A stretch of 64,000 bases of DNA from Blasia pusilla (taxonomy: Eukaryota > Marchantiophyta > Marchantiopsida > Blasiales), in the NCBI GenBank assembly GCA_050084515.1, contig CM114271.1, forward strand, positions 57,226,001-57,290,000. The letters run 5' to 3'. A program made the translations under genes and the position numbers. Positions 10,443 to 21,729 of the stretch are shown here, one piece after another (position 1 is the stretch's first letter; the number at the start of each line of letters is the position of its first letter). Below the pieces are notes generated by a model that did not search any database, was not told the origin of the DNA, and saw nothing but the letters and a program-made list of their open reading frames with translations.

Positions 10443-11296
10443 ATGATTCCGTGGAGGAGAGTGTCATTGTGGGATTTGAGGGAGGAGCGTCAACGCTTGA
10501 CTGATGAGCACGTGCAGATGGCATGGAGTGAGACGTTTGCACCAAAGCGTCACAAGTCAGAGCAATCCAAGGTAGCCGAGAGTGCTACGATGACATCCTT
10601 GGATACCACTCCGATTGTGTGGTGCATCCTAAAGGAGGATCCTCTGGTGTTGGATCTCTTTGGAGGGATGAACATTGGATTGGCTGTTATTTTGCAAGCA
10701 AGAGTATGTGTGCAAAAATATTTGTATGTGGCGTGATGAGTTTGCAAGGCACGTCTCACTCTGACATGTGGTATAGTTATGCCTCTGTTTTCTCGAGTTG
10801 TTGTCTGCATCAACCGAGCAGAGGTAGCAGAGTTTCCGCCCCCCGATCCAAGTTCCGATCCTAATTAGGGATGCAAGACTTGGATCGGTAGGAGACTAGT
10901 GATTTGGTCATTGCAAGTTGGAAATATGAGGGCCAGTTGAGTGCCGGATGAGGTAGCAATTTAGTTGATACTCGATTCATGTGGTTTTGGGAGATGATGA
11001 GGATCTTGCAACACTTGCAGGAATATCAGTCTTGTTCTCCAACGTATATTATGGAGAATGTGCCAATCTTGGGCGACTCAAGTTCATGAGTGGTAGAAAG
11101 TGCACATCAAATGCGTGCATGGATCATCCCTACAGTGTTTTTGGATGCAGCGAGTAGAGATTCAAGAGTGCATCGCACGTGTCTATGGTGGAATAATTTG
11201 ATGCCATATGAGATGTTGTGGAGGGTATATGTGAGAGTGGAGTGCCCCTCCCATTTGTTGGTGGATTATATTCTAGATCCTAGTCGTCGATCATAG
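10443..11296 (+). pseudogene. DNMT3-like cytosine-5 DNA methyltransferase domain in a gypsy polyprotein
   Basis: This domain would methylate cytosine in DNA. Motif I reads VLDLFGGMNIGLAVIL (DLFGG at 10,653-10,667), followed by VQKYLYV, as in DNMT3-type enzymes (LFDG-I-x-TG, then V-x-KY). After a frameshift between about 10,737 and 10,900 the frame gives motif IV context DLVIASWKYEG (10,901 on), motif VI YIMENVPILG (ENV at 11,054-11,062) and motif VIII LDAASRDSRVHRTCLWWNNL (about 11,140-11,200), ending VDYILDPSRRS. The catalytic Pro-Cys-Gln of motif IV is Lys-Tyr-Glu here and TGA codons interrupt it (one at 11,087), so the copy is inactive. It lies between protease and the expected RT. Motif X is missing here but present in element B. 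Confidence 0.75.
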
Positions 11297-11338
11297 GCAA
11301 TGAGGCACGATGATCGCCCACCATTGATTGTGGTGTAA

Positions 11339-11750
11339 TATACAAGAACAAGTGAAAAGTGATATTTTAATGAATAATAGGTAGTTTGTTCCCCAAGAAG
11401 ATCATAGTTATGCAAAAAGAGAGTTCGAAATGGTAAATATCATGCAAAAATTATGAAGATGTGTCTATAAGTAGAACAAAGATATCAATCACAATATTCT
11501 CTCCTCAACAAGTACCAAGGTTTCCTTCAGTGTATCTTCTCTAGTGGAATAGGAAGAACTCTTTGGGCAAAACCTCACTAAACACGAAAAAACGTCATAG
11601 AGAACTGAGTAGTGAGACGGCTCTTGCTACTATCAAAACTCAATCCATCATGGCATCATGGCATGTTACTTTCTATCAAATAGGTTTCATACATCCCTCC
11701 TATTGAACATTCTTTCTCGAATGAGTTCTATCCCAATCTGCTCCTTACTC
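11339..11750. other. No supported gene
   Basis: AT-rich sequence between the truncated element A and an LTR-2 copy. No ORF or motif recognised. The right part may be internal sequence just inside an LTR-2 element. Confidence 0.4.
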
Positions 11751-12474
11751 CGCAGACCCAAGAGAATCATACATATACATCGCACATCAGAATAAAGAGA
11801 GGAGGTTCTATTATTCCATCAAAGATAAGGAGGCTTCAATGCAATTACAAGCTCAAGAGGGCACTCTCTCTTGCTTGGACCATTCCTACAACATAAGGAC
11901 ATCATAAAAGAATGATGCTATAAAACTACTTTGGTAGTCTTTAAATACTCTCTCAAATAGTAGTAGTTCTGGTGATCTGAAGCGCTTCTTGCTAGATAGA
12001 CACCTCTTGAAATCTTTTAACTACTTCAATCTACGATTCTCTTTGCTTTTCCTATGATCCCTAGGATCCGCTGGCACTAACTGCCATATCTTCCTATCTG
12101 CTCTGAAACGACATGCCTCTTCCTAGCCTAGCTACTCTAACAGTGCGCCTCTTGAAATCGTTGAGAGTCCTCTCTTGGTTGCGAAGTTCTTGGCATCCTA
12201 GTTTCTTCCTTGACTTGGGAAGTGCTTCGCTCTTTGTCTTATGTACAAGTACTTTATACTTTGCCACCAAGTAGTTCGTTTGTTACCAAGTACTTCCTCA
12301 CCAAGTACTTGGCTGTCTGTGTTTTGTCGTCTTTACCAGTCTTCTTTACTAAAACAAACAGGTCTTTGTTCTTCATCCTACTACTCGCTTGTTCATTTTC
12401 TTCTCCTCCAAGGCAAGTCCTTGATCTTTCCATCTCTCTACCTTCTCCCAGGAGCTTCCCAATTAATCCTAACA
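11751..12474 (-). repeat. LTR-2 copy (minus)
   Basis: Read on the minus strand it matches the plus-strand repeat at 24,354-25,140 over its whole length. Shared landmarks are the 'agcggat...agggatcataggaaaag' stretch, 'gtaggaatggtc' followed by 'gcaagagag', and 'tgtgcgatg'. It starts with TG at 12,474 and ends near 'gggtctgcg' at 11,751. No coding region of the parent element is attached, so it may be a solo LTR; no target duplication could be confirmed. Confidence 0.55.
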
Positions 12475-12553
12475 GTCCTCATTCCTCATTTATTCCAAAA
12501 TTGTGGCAAAGAACTTCCTTTATATAGAATCTTTACTTCAATGGAGCCTTTGG

Positions 12554-13001
12554 TCTTCATTACTAAAGACTTTTGTACTACTTTACACAAAAAAATTTCC
12601 TAACGTCAAAATTTTCAAAATTGGAGGTGTCACATACTCCCTCCCTCAATTGCGAGCCGCCCTTGCAAACACTCTAAAAACCTAATCTATCTCTATGAAG
12701 GTGTCAGAAAGTCCTTCAAAATCTGGTGCAGGAGGAAACCTGCCATGAATAGAGGATGGCTTAATGAGGATATTCAGTCTTCATTCCTGAAGACTTATGT
12801 ACTACTTTACACACAAAATTGTCCTAACTTCAATATTTTCAAAATTGGAGGTATCACATACTCCCTCCCTCAATTGCAAGTTGCCCCCGCAAACACTCTA
12901 AAAACCTAATCTATCTCTATGAAGGTGTCGGAAAGTCCTTCAAAATATGGTGCAGGAGGAAACGTACCATGAATAAAGGATGGCTTATTGATGATTTTGG
13001 G
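12554..13001. repeat. Tandem duplication, two units of about 224 bp
   Basis: Unit 1 (12,554-12,777) and unit 2 (12,778-about 13,001) both begin TCTTCATT and share 'cacatactccctccctcaat' and 'cctaatctatctctatgaag'. They agree closely with scattered substitutions. Nothing suggests a protein product. Confidence 0.8.
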
Positions 13002-14308
13002 TGTTGTCTTCTTTATCCTCTCCCTCCATCTATTAACTACTTGCGAAGATCCTAAAAGTTTGTTCTACACAAAGACTTCAATGGGTACAAAGAGAGTAAG
13101 TGCTTCGATTTGGACATTGATAGTCAGCGAAGCCTAGACCTCCTCTCATCTAGTTATAGAGTACTATCAAAGTTGGCATGCTTCCTGACTATGCAGAATT
13201 TCTCACTTGTCACTTGTTGGTATTAGGGGTTGTCAACTAGTCAAGATCCCCTATCCAAGGATTTTTGGATCATTTGCATGGAGATTTCCATGGATTTTTT
13301 GTATGGAACTTCTAAGAATTGAATAGGGGATCCGAGCGAGACTTTTGCAAGTTCAAGAATGGGTAGCATCTCAGCTTCTTGTTTTGGTATTCTTGCACGT
13401 TCAGAATTCCAACTCCTCCTCTTTCCCTCTAGATCCTTGCCATAAATAAGTGGGTGTTTTTCCTAATTCTTCAATATATCTTCTTACAAAATTTTTGGTC
13501 TCTGTTTGTTAGGAACCAAATTAGGGCTAGTGTAGTTTCTAAAGCAAATCAAGACTAGTCCTAAGCCGACACCTTCACCTAGGCTATTTTATCATGGGTG
13601 ATCTTTATAGCCCTTACTAATCATGACTAAATTTGGTTTTGGATTTTTGTGGCGGCATGCCGAGATGCTCCCTCATGCAGAGATGGGGCAACTAGGATGT
13701 CTATGTGGCGAAACTATTTATGTGTCTTTAGCATCACTGTTGCATGGATCATGGCTTCTGAGTGTGTTTCATTGTTGATTAAGATGTGCCCTACAACAAC
13801 CGAAATATTAGCCATGCCTAACTTATCGACTGCATCAAGTGTGCGTAGATCCCAGATCTCACTTACTATTTTCAGAATAGTGAGTCGCCTTGTGATTTGA
13901 ATCTGGATATATGTTGTGAATTTTGCAAGCTAGAAATAGTGACGAGGCTCGTTACTGCGTATGAGCTCTTTGTGCATACCTCTTAATGTACTACCTACCA
14001 TGTGCAACATTGCACTGATGTCCTCGTTAATTTGTAGGATTGAAATGACCAGCCCCATAGCATTTTCTCTCTTTCATTACTCTGACTTAGTATCCCGAGG
14101 ATGCTACTAACTCCAAGCATGCTTGAGATTACAATTTGTCACAATAACCGAGTGCTTGCATTGGTTCCATGTTCGGGGATTATGGTTGGTTTTTTTGAGA
14201 TAATTGCTCACTACCAGCGGTCGTGTGCTCTCCGATGTTTAATATGAAAATTTTTGGGCTCCTTAAAAATTTGAAATGTATGGAAGCTAGATTATTTCCT
14301 ATGCCCAT
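13002..14308. other. No supported gene
   Basis: Mixed sequence with only short ORFs (83 codons at 13,649-13,900, no recognisable domain). It runs up to the 5' LTR of copia-1. Confidence 0.4.
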
Positions 14309-14620
14309 TATTCAAGATTGAGTTATAGTCAAGCTCATGCGACACATGAACTACTACATTTGGTACTCACACGAAGTAGGGAAGCTTAATCTTGGTTAGT
14401 TAGTTTAGCGTGATTATCTTAACTAGGGTTAGTTAATCACAATTAGTCTAACTTGAGACTATTGTTAAGGTTAGGGTTAGGGTTGCTTGTACATATCCTA
14501 TATAATTGAGAAGAAGACCATCCTCCACTCATTCTCTCATTGCAAATTTCGTTCTCTATGGTGGTGTATGTGTGAGAGAGCTGTTTCCCACCAATTATGC
14601 TTCTTTAGCAATTTTCCACA
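14309..14620 (+). repeat. Copia-1 5' LTR
   Basis: Starts near 'tattcaagattgagtt' and ends 'ttttccaca' directly before the primer-binding site. It holds a TATA-like 'tatataattgag' near 14,497-14,510 and two TTAGGG words that are part of the LTR, not a telomere. Its partner is 18,635-18,948. Confidence 0.85.
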
Positions 14621-14632
14621 TGGTATCACAAC
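14621..14632 (+). promoter_or_regulatory. Copia-1 primer-binding site
   Basis: TGGTATCACAAC begins directly after the 5' LTR. The plant retrotransposon site complementary to the initiator tRNA-Met 3' end reads TGGTATCAGAGC, so two positions differ. Confidence 0.75.
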
Positions 14633-15137
14633 GATAGGAGAACATCACTTGAAATTCTTGGTGTTTGAAGAGAGAAGAGAGGTAAGAGAAGGAAAATTTT
14701 CAGTTTGGGAGAAGGAAATTTTATTCAGAGCTCAGTGGGTGCAGATTTAAGGTGGAGCTTTGACGGTGATAAAACTTTGGAGGCAATTTTTAAGGCTTTC
14801 TCGGTCCAATTAACCATCTGGGTCCGCAGCAGCTAGAAAGATGCCAGATAACAATTTTAACCATCTTGTAGAGCTCGTTGAGAGCTTCCCAACGTACCCA
14901 AAATCGCTCAATTTTGACATTCTGAGCTGCTGCAGTAGCAATTTCAATGTAGGAAAGTACAATTAGTGAAGAAAAAGTTATGCAGTTTGCTCTCTACAGA
15001 CCAATTTTGACTAGTTCTTTCATAAAGTTTATCAATTTTGGAAAATTTCATGTCAATTGTTGTGTAGGAGTGGTCTATGATTCAATTGGAGAAGTAGAGA
15101 GCGTGAAATTATGTTTTTGTGAGTAAAATCGTTCGTC

Positions 15138-15678
15138 ATGGAGTATTCCTCAACAACACTCGCAAGCGAGAAGCTACATAAGCATAATTATAATGTCTGG
15201 AAGTTTCGTATGAAATAATTTCTCATGGGTCAAGAACTATGGGGGCTTATCTCAGATGATGAGGCCAAGCCAGAAGGTGACTCAACAGACTTGAATGTTC
15301 GCGCGTAGAACAAACGCGCAAGGCAAGTTATCGACTACATTTCAATAACGATCAATTCGCCAATGATAGGTCACATTCAAGATATTGATATTCCGAAGGA
15401 GGCCTGTGATGCATTAGAAAAGCTGTTCCAGACATCTACAAAGGCTAGAAAGCTTCAATTGAAACAACAATTGAATGAAGTGACGAAAGGATCGTAGAGC
15501 ATCAATGATTATATTTTGAATATCACATATATTCTTGATCAGTTGAATAATATTGGAGTGAGAGTAGAAGATGATGATCTAATTTTGTTCACTCTTCAAG
15601 GCCTTCCAAAGGATTACAAGTCTTTTGAGACCTCTATCTCTGTGAGAGAGAAGTATCCAAATGGTCTTTGTGTCTTGG
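15138..15678 (+). pseudogene. Copia-1 gag
   Basis: ATG at 15,138 follows the untranslated leader. The frame encodes a UBN2/Gag-polypeptide type protein: NYNVWKFRMK, then KARKLQLKQQLNE, SINDYI and LFTLQGLPKDYKSFETSI. Gag builds the particle. Stops lie at about 15,216, 15,307 and 15,495. The C-terminal zinc knuckle and the start of protease are missing: the sequence jumps from gag (SVREKYPNG) straight into the pre-integrase phrase NVLYVPTIPRNLISV at about 15,680 in another frame. Confidence 0.8.
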
Positions 15679-15679
15679 A

Positions 15680-16970
15680 AATGTTCTCTATGTTCCTACC
15701 ATTCCAAGAAACCTTATCTCTGTAGGATAGATAATAGAATAGGGTTATCAAGTGAAGTTTAACGCAGATGGTTGTTTCATTGAAATAATGGATGACCAAA
15801 CTACGATAGCCAAAGGAACTAGATCTGGAAGATTGTTCAAATTAGTTGTTTGTATGCTAGAGATTCAAACATTAATGTACGGTCAAACCGGCCAAGAAGT
15901 GACAGATCTAAATATGTGGCATAAAAGAATTGGACATATGAATCTTCAAAGATTACAGAATCTTTCATCATCTAATATAGTAATAGGACTCCTTAGATTA
16001 GCGAGTCCTGCTATGTTAGAGTTGTGTCCTGCTTGCCAATTTGGAAAATAAGCTAGATTTCTTTTTTGAAAACAAGGTAGAAGAGCATCTAGGATATTGG
16101 AGTTGATCCACAATGATGTGTGGACAACATCATAACATAGCCTTAGTGGTTGCCAGTACTTTTTTTCATTTATTGATGACTTCTCTAGGTATATATGAGT
16201 ATACTTTCTGAAAGCCAAGTCAGAGATATTCTCAATGTTCCAAACATTGAGTTTAGTAGAGAAACAGACTAGAGAACACATTTTGAAATTGCATTTTGAT
16301 GGAGGAGGAAAGTATCTTTCAACAGATTTTGATGGCTATTCAGTCAGAACGGCATTCAATGTCAAGTGACTTGCCGTTACAATCCACAAAAAATGGAGTG
16401 GTTGAGAGGAAGAATCGACATATTGCTGAAGCGGCACGAGCTATGTTGAATGAGAAGAACATGCCTAAGGTGTATTGGGTAGAGGTTGTAGCATGTGCAA
16501 TCTTCTTAATCAACCAAACTCCAACAGCAGAAGTTCATGATAAAACTCCATTCGATGTCTTCACAGGAAGTAATCCTGATTTTTCCTTCTTGAAAGTATT
16601 TGGCTGTATTTGCTATGCTCATGTTCCTTCTAAGAGACGTCAGAAATTAGATCCTAAGTCTGAAAGATGTATCTTCATTGGCTATGCTGATGGAACAAAG
16701 GGACATAAGTGCTACATTCCATCCTCTAGGCTGCTTATTATTAGTCGAGATGTTGTCTTTGATGAGCTAAAGTCATGGTATGCTCCATCTGAGCCTATCT
16801 TGTCTGTTGAGGGGGAGAATATGACTGTAAACCAACAGATATTGTCTTCAACTTCCCCAAGTTCTAGTGCACGATTAGGAGAGGTCCTAGATTCATCAGT
16901 TAAATCTGTGAGTCCATGGACTGGAAGAGTACGTATTCAGTGTGTTGATACTAGCAAGAGCTCGAGTTAG
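15680..16970 (+). pseudogene. Copia-1 pre-integrase and integrase
   Basis: The GAG-pre-integrase region (MWHKRIGHMNLQRLQ, then CPACQFGK: the His-His-Cys-Cys zinc site) is followed by the integrase core. The first Asp motif is FIDDFSRYI and the second FDGGGKYLSTDF, where the usual S-D-G-G-E is partly changed. The Glu lies in NGVVERKNRHIAEAARAML. The C-terminal part includes FDVFTGSNPDFSFLKVFGC and the GYADGTKGHKCY phrase typical of copia. The enzyme would insert cDNA into the chromosome. Frame moves from +2 to 0 near 16,052-16,296, with stops before 16,296 and a TAG at 16,968. Confidence 0.85.
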
Positions 16971-18647
16971 GTGTCAGAGGCATCTACCTCTAAACAACAG
17001 TTTCGTAGATCAAGTACAGTTACACATCTTGTTCATAGATTCATAAATGAAGGTTTTCTTGCGACATATTATGCATATATGATGACTATCCTTCAAGATC
17101 AGGAGCCAATTTATTTTGAAGAAGCTGCAAGTAAAGTTGAATGGATTGAAGCTATGGAGGAAGAGCTTGCTGCATTAAGACATCAACAAACATGGAAGCT
17201 AGTTGATATAACTTTCGGTAAGGAAGCTGTTGGTTGCAAATGGGTTTACAAAATCAAGCGCAATCAAGATGGTACAATTAACAGATATAAAATGAGATTG
17301 ATGGCTAAGGGCTATGCACAATAATATGGTATCTATTATGAGGAAATATTTAGCCTTGTTGCAAAGATGGAAACTACGAGAATAGTGGTTGCAATAAGTA
17401 AGAAGTGGAGATTATATCACATGGACGTCAAGAATGCCTTCTTGAATGGAGATCTATATGAGGAAGTAAATATGACTCAACCACCTGGATACGAGCATCC
17501 CAAGTTTTCATTTCACGTATGCAGGTTGAAGAAAGCTCTATTTGGGCTCAAACAAGCTCCAAGAGCTTGATATGGCAATATTACATACGTCATACAAGAG
17601 TTGGGTTTTAGGTATTCTGATTCCTCGTTATATATCTTGAGAGGACAAGATCTTACGGTTCTCATTGTGTTGTATGCTGACAATCTCCTGATTACTAGGA
17701 GTACTAAAGAAATGGTACAACAAGTCAAGCTTAAGTTACAAGCATAATTTGATATGAAGGACTTGGAAAAACTCAAGTACTTCCTTGGTATTGAGTTTAT
17801 CAAGGTTGGAGAGAGCATGTGGTTACTACAAAGACAATATGCTCTCCATATGCTTTCAAAATATGATATGACGGCTTGTAAGCGAATCTCTACACCGTTG
17901 GACCAGAGTGTGAAGGTAAGAGTGGATGAAGGAGAGTTGCTTGCAGATTCTAATATGTACATGCGCATGGTTGGAAGTTTGATCTATCTAACTATAACCA
18001 GATCAGATTTGAGGTATGTTATTCGCCTAGTGAGTCAATTTATGCAAGAAACTCGAAAACCTTACCTTAATGCTGTGAGGAGGATTATGCGGTTTGTGAA
18101 ATTCTCTTTTCAATTCGAGCTTCAATTTGAACATTCTCCGAGTTTCCAATTACAAGGATTCACAAATGCTGATTTGGCAGGAAGCGTGTCTAATCGACTC
18201 TCCACATTTGGTTATTCATTTACTTTGGGAAGCGTAGCTATAAGTTGGGCTTCAAAGAAGCAACCTATAGTTGCTTTATCTTCAACAGAGGCTAAATAAA
18301 GAAGAGCAACCAATGCAGCATGTGAGGCGGTGTGGCTTCATCGATTACTTGTTGAGATTGGTGTTAGTAACTTAGGACCTAGTGTAATACATGCAGACAA
18401 TATTAGTAGCATCAAGCTTGCTAATAACCTTGGGTTTCATGCTCGTACAAAGCATGTTGAGGTGCACTATCATTTTATCAGAGAGAAAGTGCTTGTAAGA
18501 GAAATTGATCTTTTGTATATAGGTACAGATCAACAAATTACTGACATCTTTACAAAGGCATTGTCTAGAGATAAATTTGAGATGTTTAGAAATGATTTAG
18601 GCGTTAGAGATATAGATATGAGCTTGAGGGGGAGTATTGAAGATTGA
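16971..18647 (+). pseudogene. Copia-1 reverse transcriptase and RNase H
   Basis: One frame from 16,971 to 18,647 with in-frame stops near 17,322, 17,568, 17,745 and 18,297. RT motifs: [57 protein letters not shown]; the catalytic YVDD box reads YADN, a loss of one catalytic Asp. RNase H follows, with GFTNADLAGS, VALSSTEAK, HADNISSIKLANN and HARTKHVEVHYHFIRE. The end DLLYIGTDQQITDIFTKAL is the usual copia C-terminus. The product would copy genomic RNA into DNA in the particle. The coding end runs a few codons into the 3' LTR. Confidence 0.88.
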
Positions 18648-18948
18648 GTTACAGTCAAGCTCATGAGACACTTGAAGTGCTACATTTGGTACTCACACGA
18701 AGTAGGGAAGCTTAATCTTGGTTAGTCAGTTTAGCGCGATTATCTTAACTAGGGTTAGTTAATCACAGTTAGTCTAACTCGAGACTATAGTTAAGGTTAG
18801 GGTTAGGGTTGTTTGTACATGCCTTATATAATTGAGAAAGGGACCAGCCTCCACTCATTCTCTCATTGCAAATTTTGTTCTCCATGGTGGTGTGTGTGTG
18901 TGTGAGAGCCGTTTTCCACCAATTATGCTTCTTTAACAGTTTTCCACA
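18635..18948 (+). repeat. Copia-1 3' LTR
   Basis: Follows a purine-rich tract (gcttgagggggagt) that would prime plus-strand synthesis. It matches the 5' LTR along its length, with a longer TG run (tgtgtgtgtg near 18,891). It ends 'ttttccaca' before TCCAT. Confidence 0.85.
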
Positions 18949-18961
18949 TCCATTGGTCTAT

Positions 18962-19740
18962 CTTGTCGTGCGCATACACATCCCTACATTATATTGAATA
19001 CTAATATTTTGGTACTCAATTGTCTCGATATTTAGATGCCATGAGCTAATATGGTATTTTGTGTGTTTGTGTGTATATTCGGTGATAACGATGTATGTTC
19101 TATAGCAATGTGTATGCGCATGACAATAATTATCATATCTTTTAGGATGGATTGATGAGTTTATAGTAAAGCGTCTTCGAGAGCCAAAGAAATGACGTGC
19201 AAGGGTTGGATTATTCATAAATCAAGGAGAACCATAGCTCTGGTGCCTCATGAGAAGAGGTTCAACAAAGAAAGAATGAGCTTAAAAGCTCTCTCTTCTT
19301 GGGTATACCCCCTTCCCTCTCCTAAGCTCTCTTCATGGTAATCTATGCTCACCTCTTTAGCTCTTGACCTATTGTAGGGGGTCAAAGGCCACTTCCCAAA
19401 GTATAAAGTCAACTCTACTCAAAACGGTAATTTACTCAAAATAGTAAGTTCTCTATATAGCTCCATATGAGCCGAAACAAATGGGAAATCTACTCTCTCA
19501 GGTTATCCGTGCCCTCATCAAGTTATCCTTGACCTCTTGAGGCTATCTTCCGCTTTCCTTAGAGGCGCTTTACTAGATCTCACCGATCTATCCTAGAGAA
19601 TGTGATAGTTATCATGCACATACACATCGCTACACAACATACATCGTTGTCATCGAATACATATACAAACACAAAAGATCCCATACTATCTCATGGGATC
19701 CAACAATCGACACCATTAAGTACCAAAATATCTCTAATCG
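18962..19740. repeat. Inverted repeat built from LTR-1 ends and the 3' module
   Basis: The 3' module (a roughly 130-bp block with 'attttggta', 'gccatgag' and 'gatgtgtatgcgca') lies in plus orientation at about 18,995-19,125. The head of LTR-1 follows it (to about 19,180). The sequence then flips: LTR-1 in minus orientation fills 19,607-19,200, and the module in minus orientation lies at 19,735-19,608. The outer arms of about 185 bp are imperfect inverted copies. A short extra minus module piece lies at 18,962-18,992. The minus half is probably the 3' LTR of element D. Confidence 0.6.
19200..19607 (-). repeat. LTR-1 copy, likely 3' LTR of element D
   Basis: Read on the minus strand from 19,607 it starts TATCAC (TGTCAC in better copies) followed by 'aggatagatcggtgagatc'. 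It follows the same course as the copies at 52,283 (plus) and 57,609 (minus), and its far part is cut off at about 19,200. It lies downstream of the element D integrase in the same orientation. Confidence 0.6.
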
Positions 19741-20499
19741 CCCCTCTAGTTGATGATTAGGTGCCTCTAACTCTAGATAGCCAGCTATCCCTACCTAATA
19801 TTACATACATCTCTAGGGCGCTAAGAGCAAAATAGTGGGATGCTCGTGTGACCCCATTGTTAGTCTTCTTTTTGTCATCCATATCATAGATATAAGTGGG
19901 AATCTTTAGCTATCTAGTATCTACTCTATGTACATCTGGGGCACATCCGTTGTCCTCGAGGAATTCTAGTGAGAGTTGGTGTCAGACATGCCATATGCCA
20001 TCCTCTTGAGCATCTATCAAAGACTAGCATAATGGTTACCATGGGCAGAACCACATAACATACAACGCAAGGTTGAAGGAACTAGTGCTAAGCCAGTAAG
20101 CTCATATAAACTATATTGTCTATGTTAGGAAGGTGACATGGTGCATAGTTACATACATGGTCCCACCAAACTATACCATCATGTCCCTCCAATAAGAGAA
20201 CACCAGATGGCAAGACATCTCGCACTCTCAAGATGATGCACCCTACAATCATATCTAATGTTGTTAGTGTTGTGTGCTCCAAGTAGACATAGTCTCCTTA
20301 ATGAAACCTCTAGATAGTTGTTTGATAACCACCTTACTTAATAGTTGCATACTTGAAAGTATCTCGATGTTGCGCAATAGCCAAGTTATCAAATGCCATG
20401 GGTATAACACTCTTAAACAACTCAGCCCTTTGAGAATATGCTCACATCCATACATCAAGGTCATCAAGGTTCAACGTCTCACTAGCATCTCAACGAATA

Positions 20500-20960
20500 G
20501 TCATAGGTAAATCAAGCTCTTGACCATAAAGTAACAAATACATTAAGAAAGATGCTGAGGATGTGTGCCTACTTAATCTCTATCCCATCGCCAACCACAA
20601 AAATTGTAGTTCCCAATCTCTTAGGTGACCTATGTGTAAGCGACACATTTGCGTAAGCCTCTCTTCATAGTCTACACAATCCTCTCCGCTAGCCCATCCA
20701 TCTCAAGATGATCTTCTGAAGTGGTACGGTGGTCAATCAATGCTTGATCACAAAAGGTTTGAATTTCCGAGTAAACTCCGTACCCTAGTGTGCTAACACC
20801 TCAGTTGGTGCGCCATAATGACTTAGTACTCAATCCATGAAGGGATACGCTACTCCCTCACTCGCTTTGTCAGGCAATGCAACCAACTCTATCCACTTCA
20901 AGAAGTGCTCAACCATCACCAACACATACCAACTATGGTATTACAAAATCCAAACTCCAT
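20500..20960 (-). pseudogene. Element D integrase core
   Basis: The minus-strand translation, allowing frame changes, shows SMDLGYRWSLDF, then YVLVMVEHFLKWIELVALPD (first acidic residue region), YGAPTEVLAH-stop-GTEFT (second), and a third region preceding REAYANV with RDWELQ/LAMG. These correspond to the conserved core of Ty3/gypsy integrases. No frame is open for more than about 70 codons. It is the only integrase I found for the methyltransferase-bearing family. Confidence 0.6.
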
Positions 20961-21729
20961 CTATAACCTAAATCCATGCTCGGAAGTGGATGCAATTGTG
21001 GATTTAGAGCATTGAACAATACACGGACCCACCAACAAAATCATGATGTTCCTAGACTAACCTCATCATATGGTGATGCTAGACTAACCTCATCATATGG
21101 TGAAATGAGATTTTTTATGGAATCTCATCTCTCTTAACATATAGATATCTTTGTACAAAACTATAGCCAAACCCTTGGGAGGGACAAAACACTACCAAAC
21201 AACGAGTGTGGTATCCAAGGAAGCCAACATCCCTATTCAAAGAGCACAACTATCACGTAAATCCTACTCCTCCAAATGAAAGTCTTGGATTTATGGTTGC
21301 CTCAAGAGCTCATATATACTCCATTGGAACTTGATACTTCTGCCCCATAATGGTGAAGAGATATTATCACTATGGGAAGAGATGCACCGAATATGGGCTT
21401 TCTCTATGTTAGACTATCCTCTATGGGAATTTCCTTCGCATGGACTTTCCCCTCTAACAACTCTCCTACCTGACCAACACTACCACTACATGTTGTAAGT
21501 ATGGTCATGATGTATTTTTTTTCGAACCATGACTATGCCCAACAAATCCAATGGGTAGATAGTTCATCCGACCATCAATGGATTGCCAATCTACTTAGTA
21601 AACAACCATCTCTTACTTGAAATTAAGGTTCAATCCCCAAGGGGTATAATAATCTACTCTAGAATCCACAATCATATATTATATGATTGTACTTGTAATA
21701 TAATTGTATGTGTATTTACCATTGCACTA

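Larger units (their letters stand above)
5995..11338 (+). mobile_element. Ty3/gypsy element A with a methyltransferase domain (decayed, 3' truncated)
   Basis: Parts in order: LTR-1 fragment, gag relic (6,400-7,980), solo chromovirus LTR inserted at 7,986-8,939, linker (8,945-9,546), protease (9,547-10,077) and a DNMT3-like cytosine methyltransferase domain (10,443-11,296). The family likeness ends near 11,338, between methyltransferase motifs VIII and X; RT, RNase H and integrase are missing. Element B at 42,255 begins with motif X, so the two show complementary parts of the family. Many stops and several frameshifts show that this copy is dead. Confidence 0.7.
14309..18948 (+). mobile_element. 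Copia-1, Ty1/copia element with both LTRs
   Basis: A 4.64-kb element with LTRs of 312 and 314 bp at 14,309-14,620 and 18,635-18,948. The 5' LTR is followed at once by a tRNA-Met-type primer-binding site. Order inside is gag, (protease deleted), integrase, RT, RNase H, which is the copia order. Flanks are CCCAT on the left and TCCAT on the right, a four-out-of-five target duplication. At least six stops and an internal deletion make it non-autonomous. The LTRs are very similar with a few percent visible differences, so this is one of the younger insertions here. Confidence 0.85.

Noticed and set aside
14470-14485. Telomere-like TTAGGG repeats
   Set aside because: Only two or three units, present in both copia-1 LTRs, so part of the LTR.
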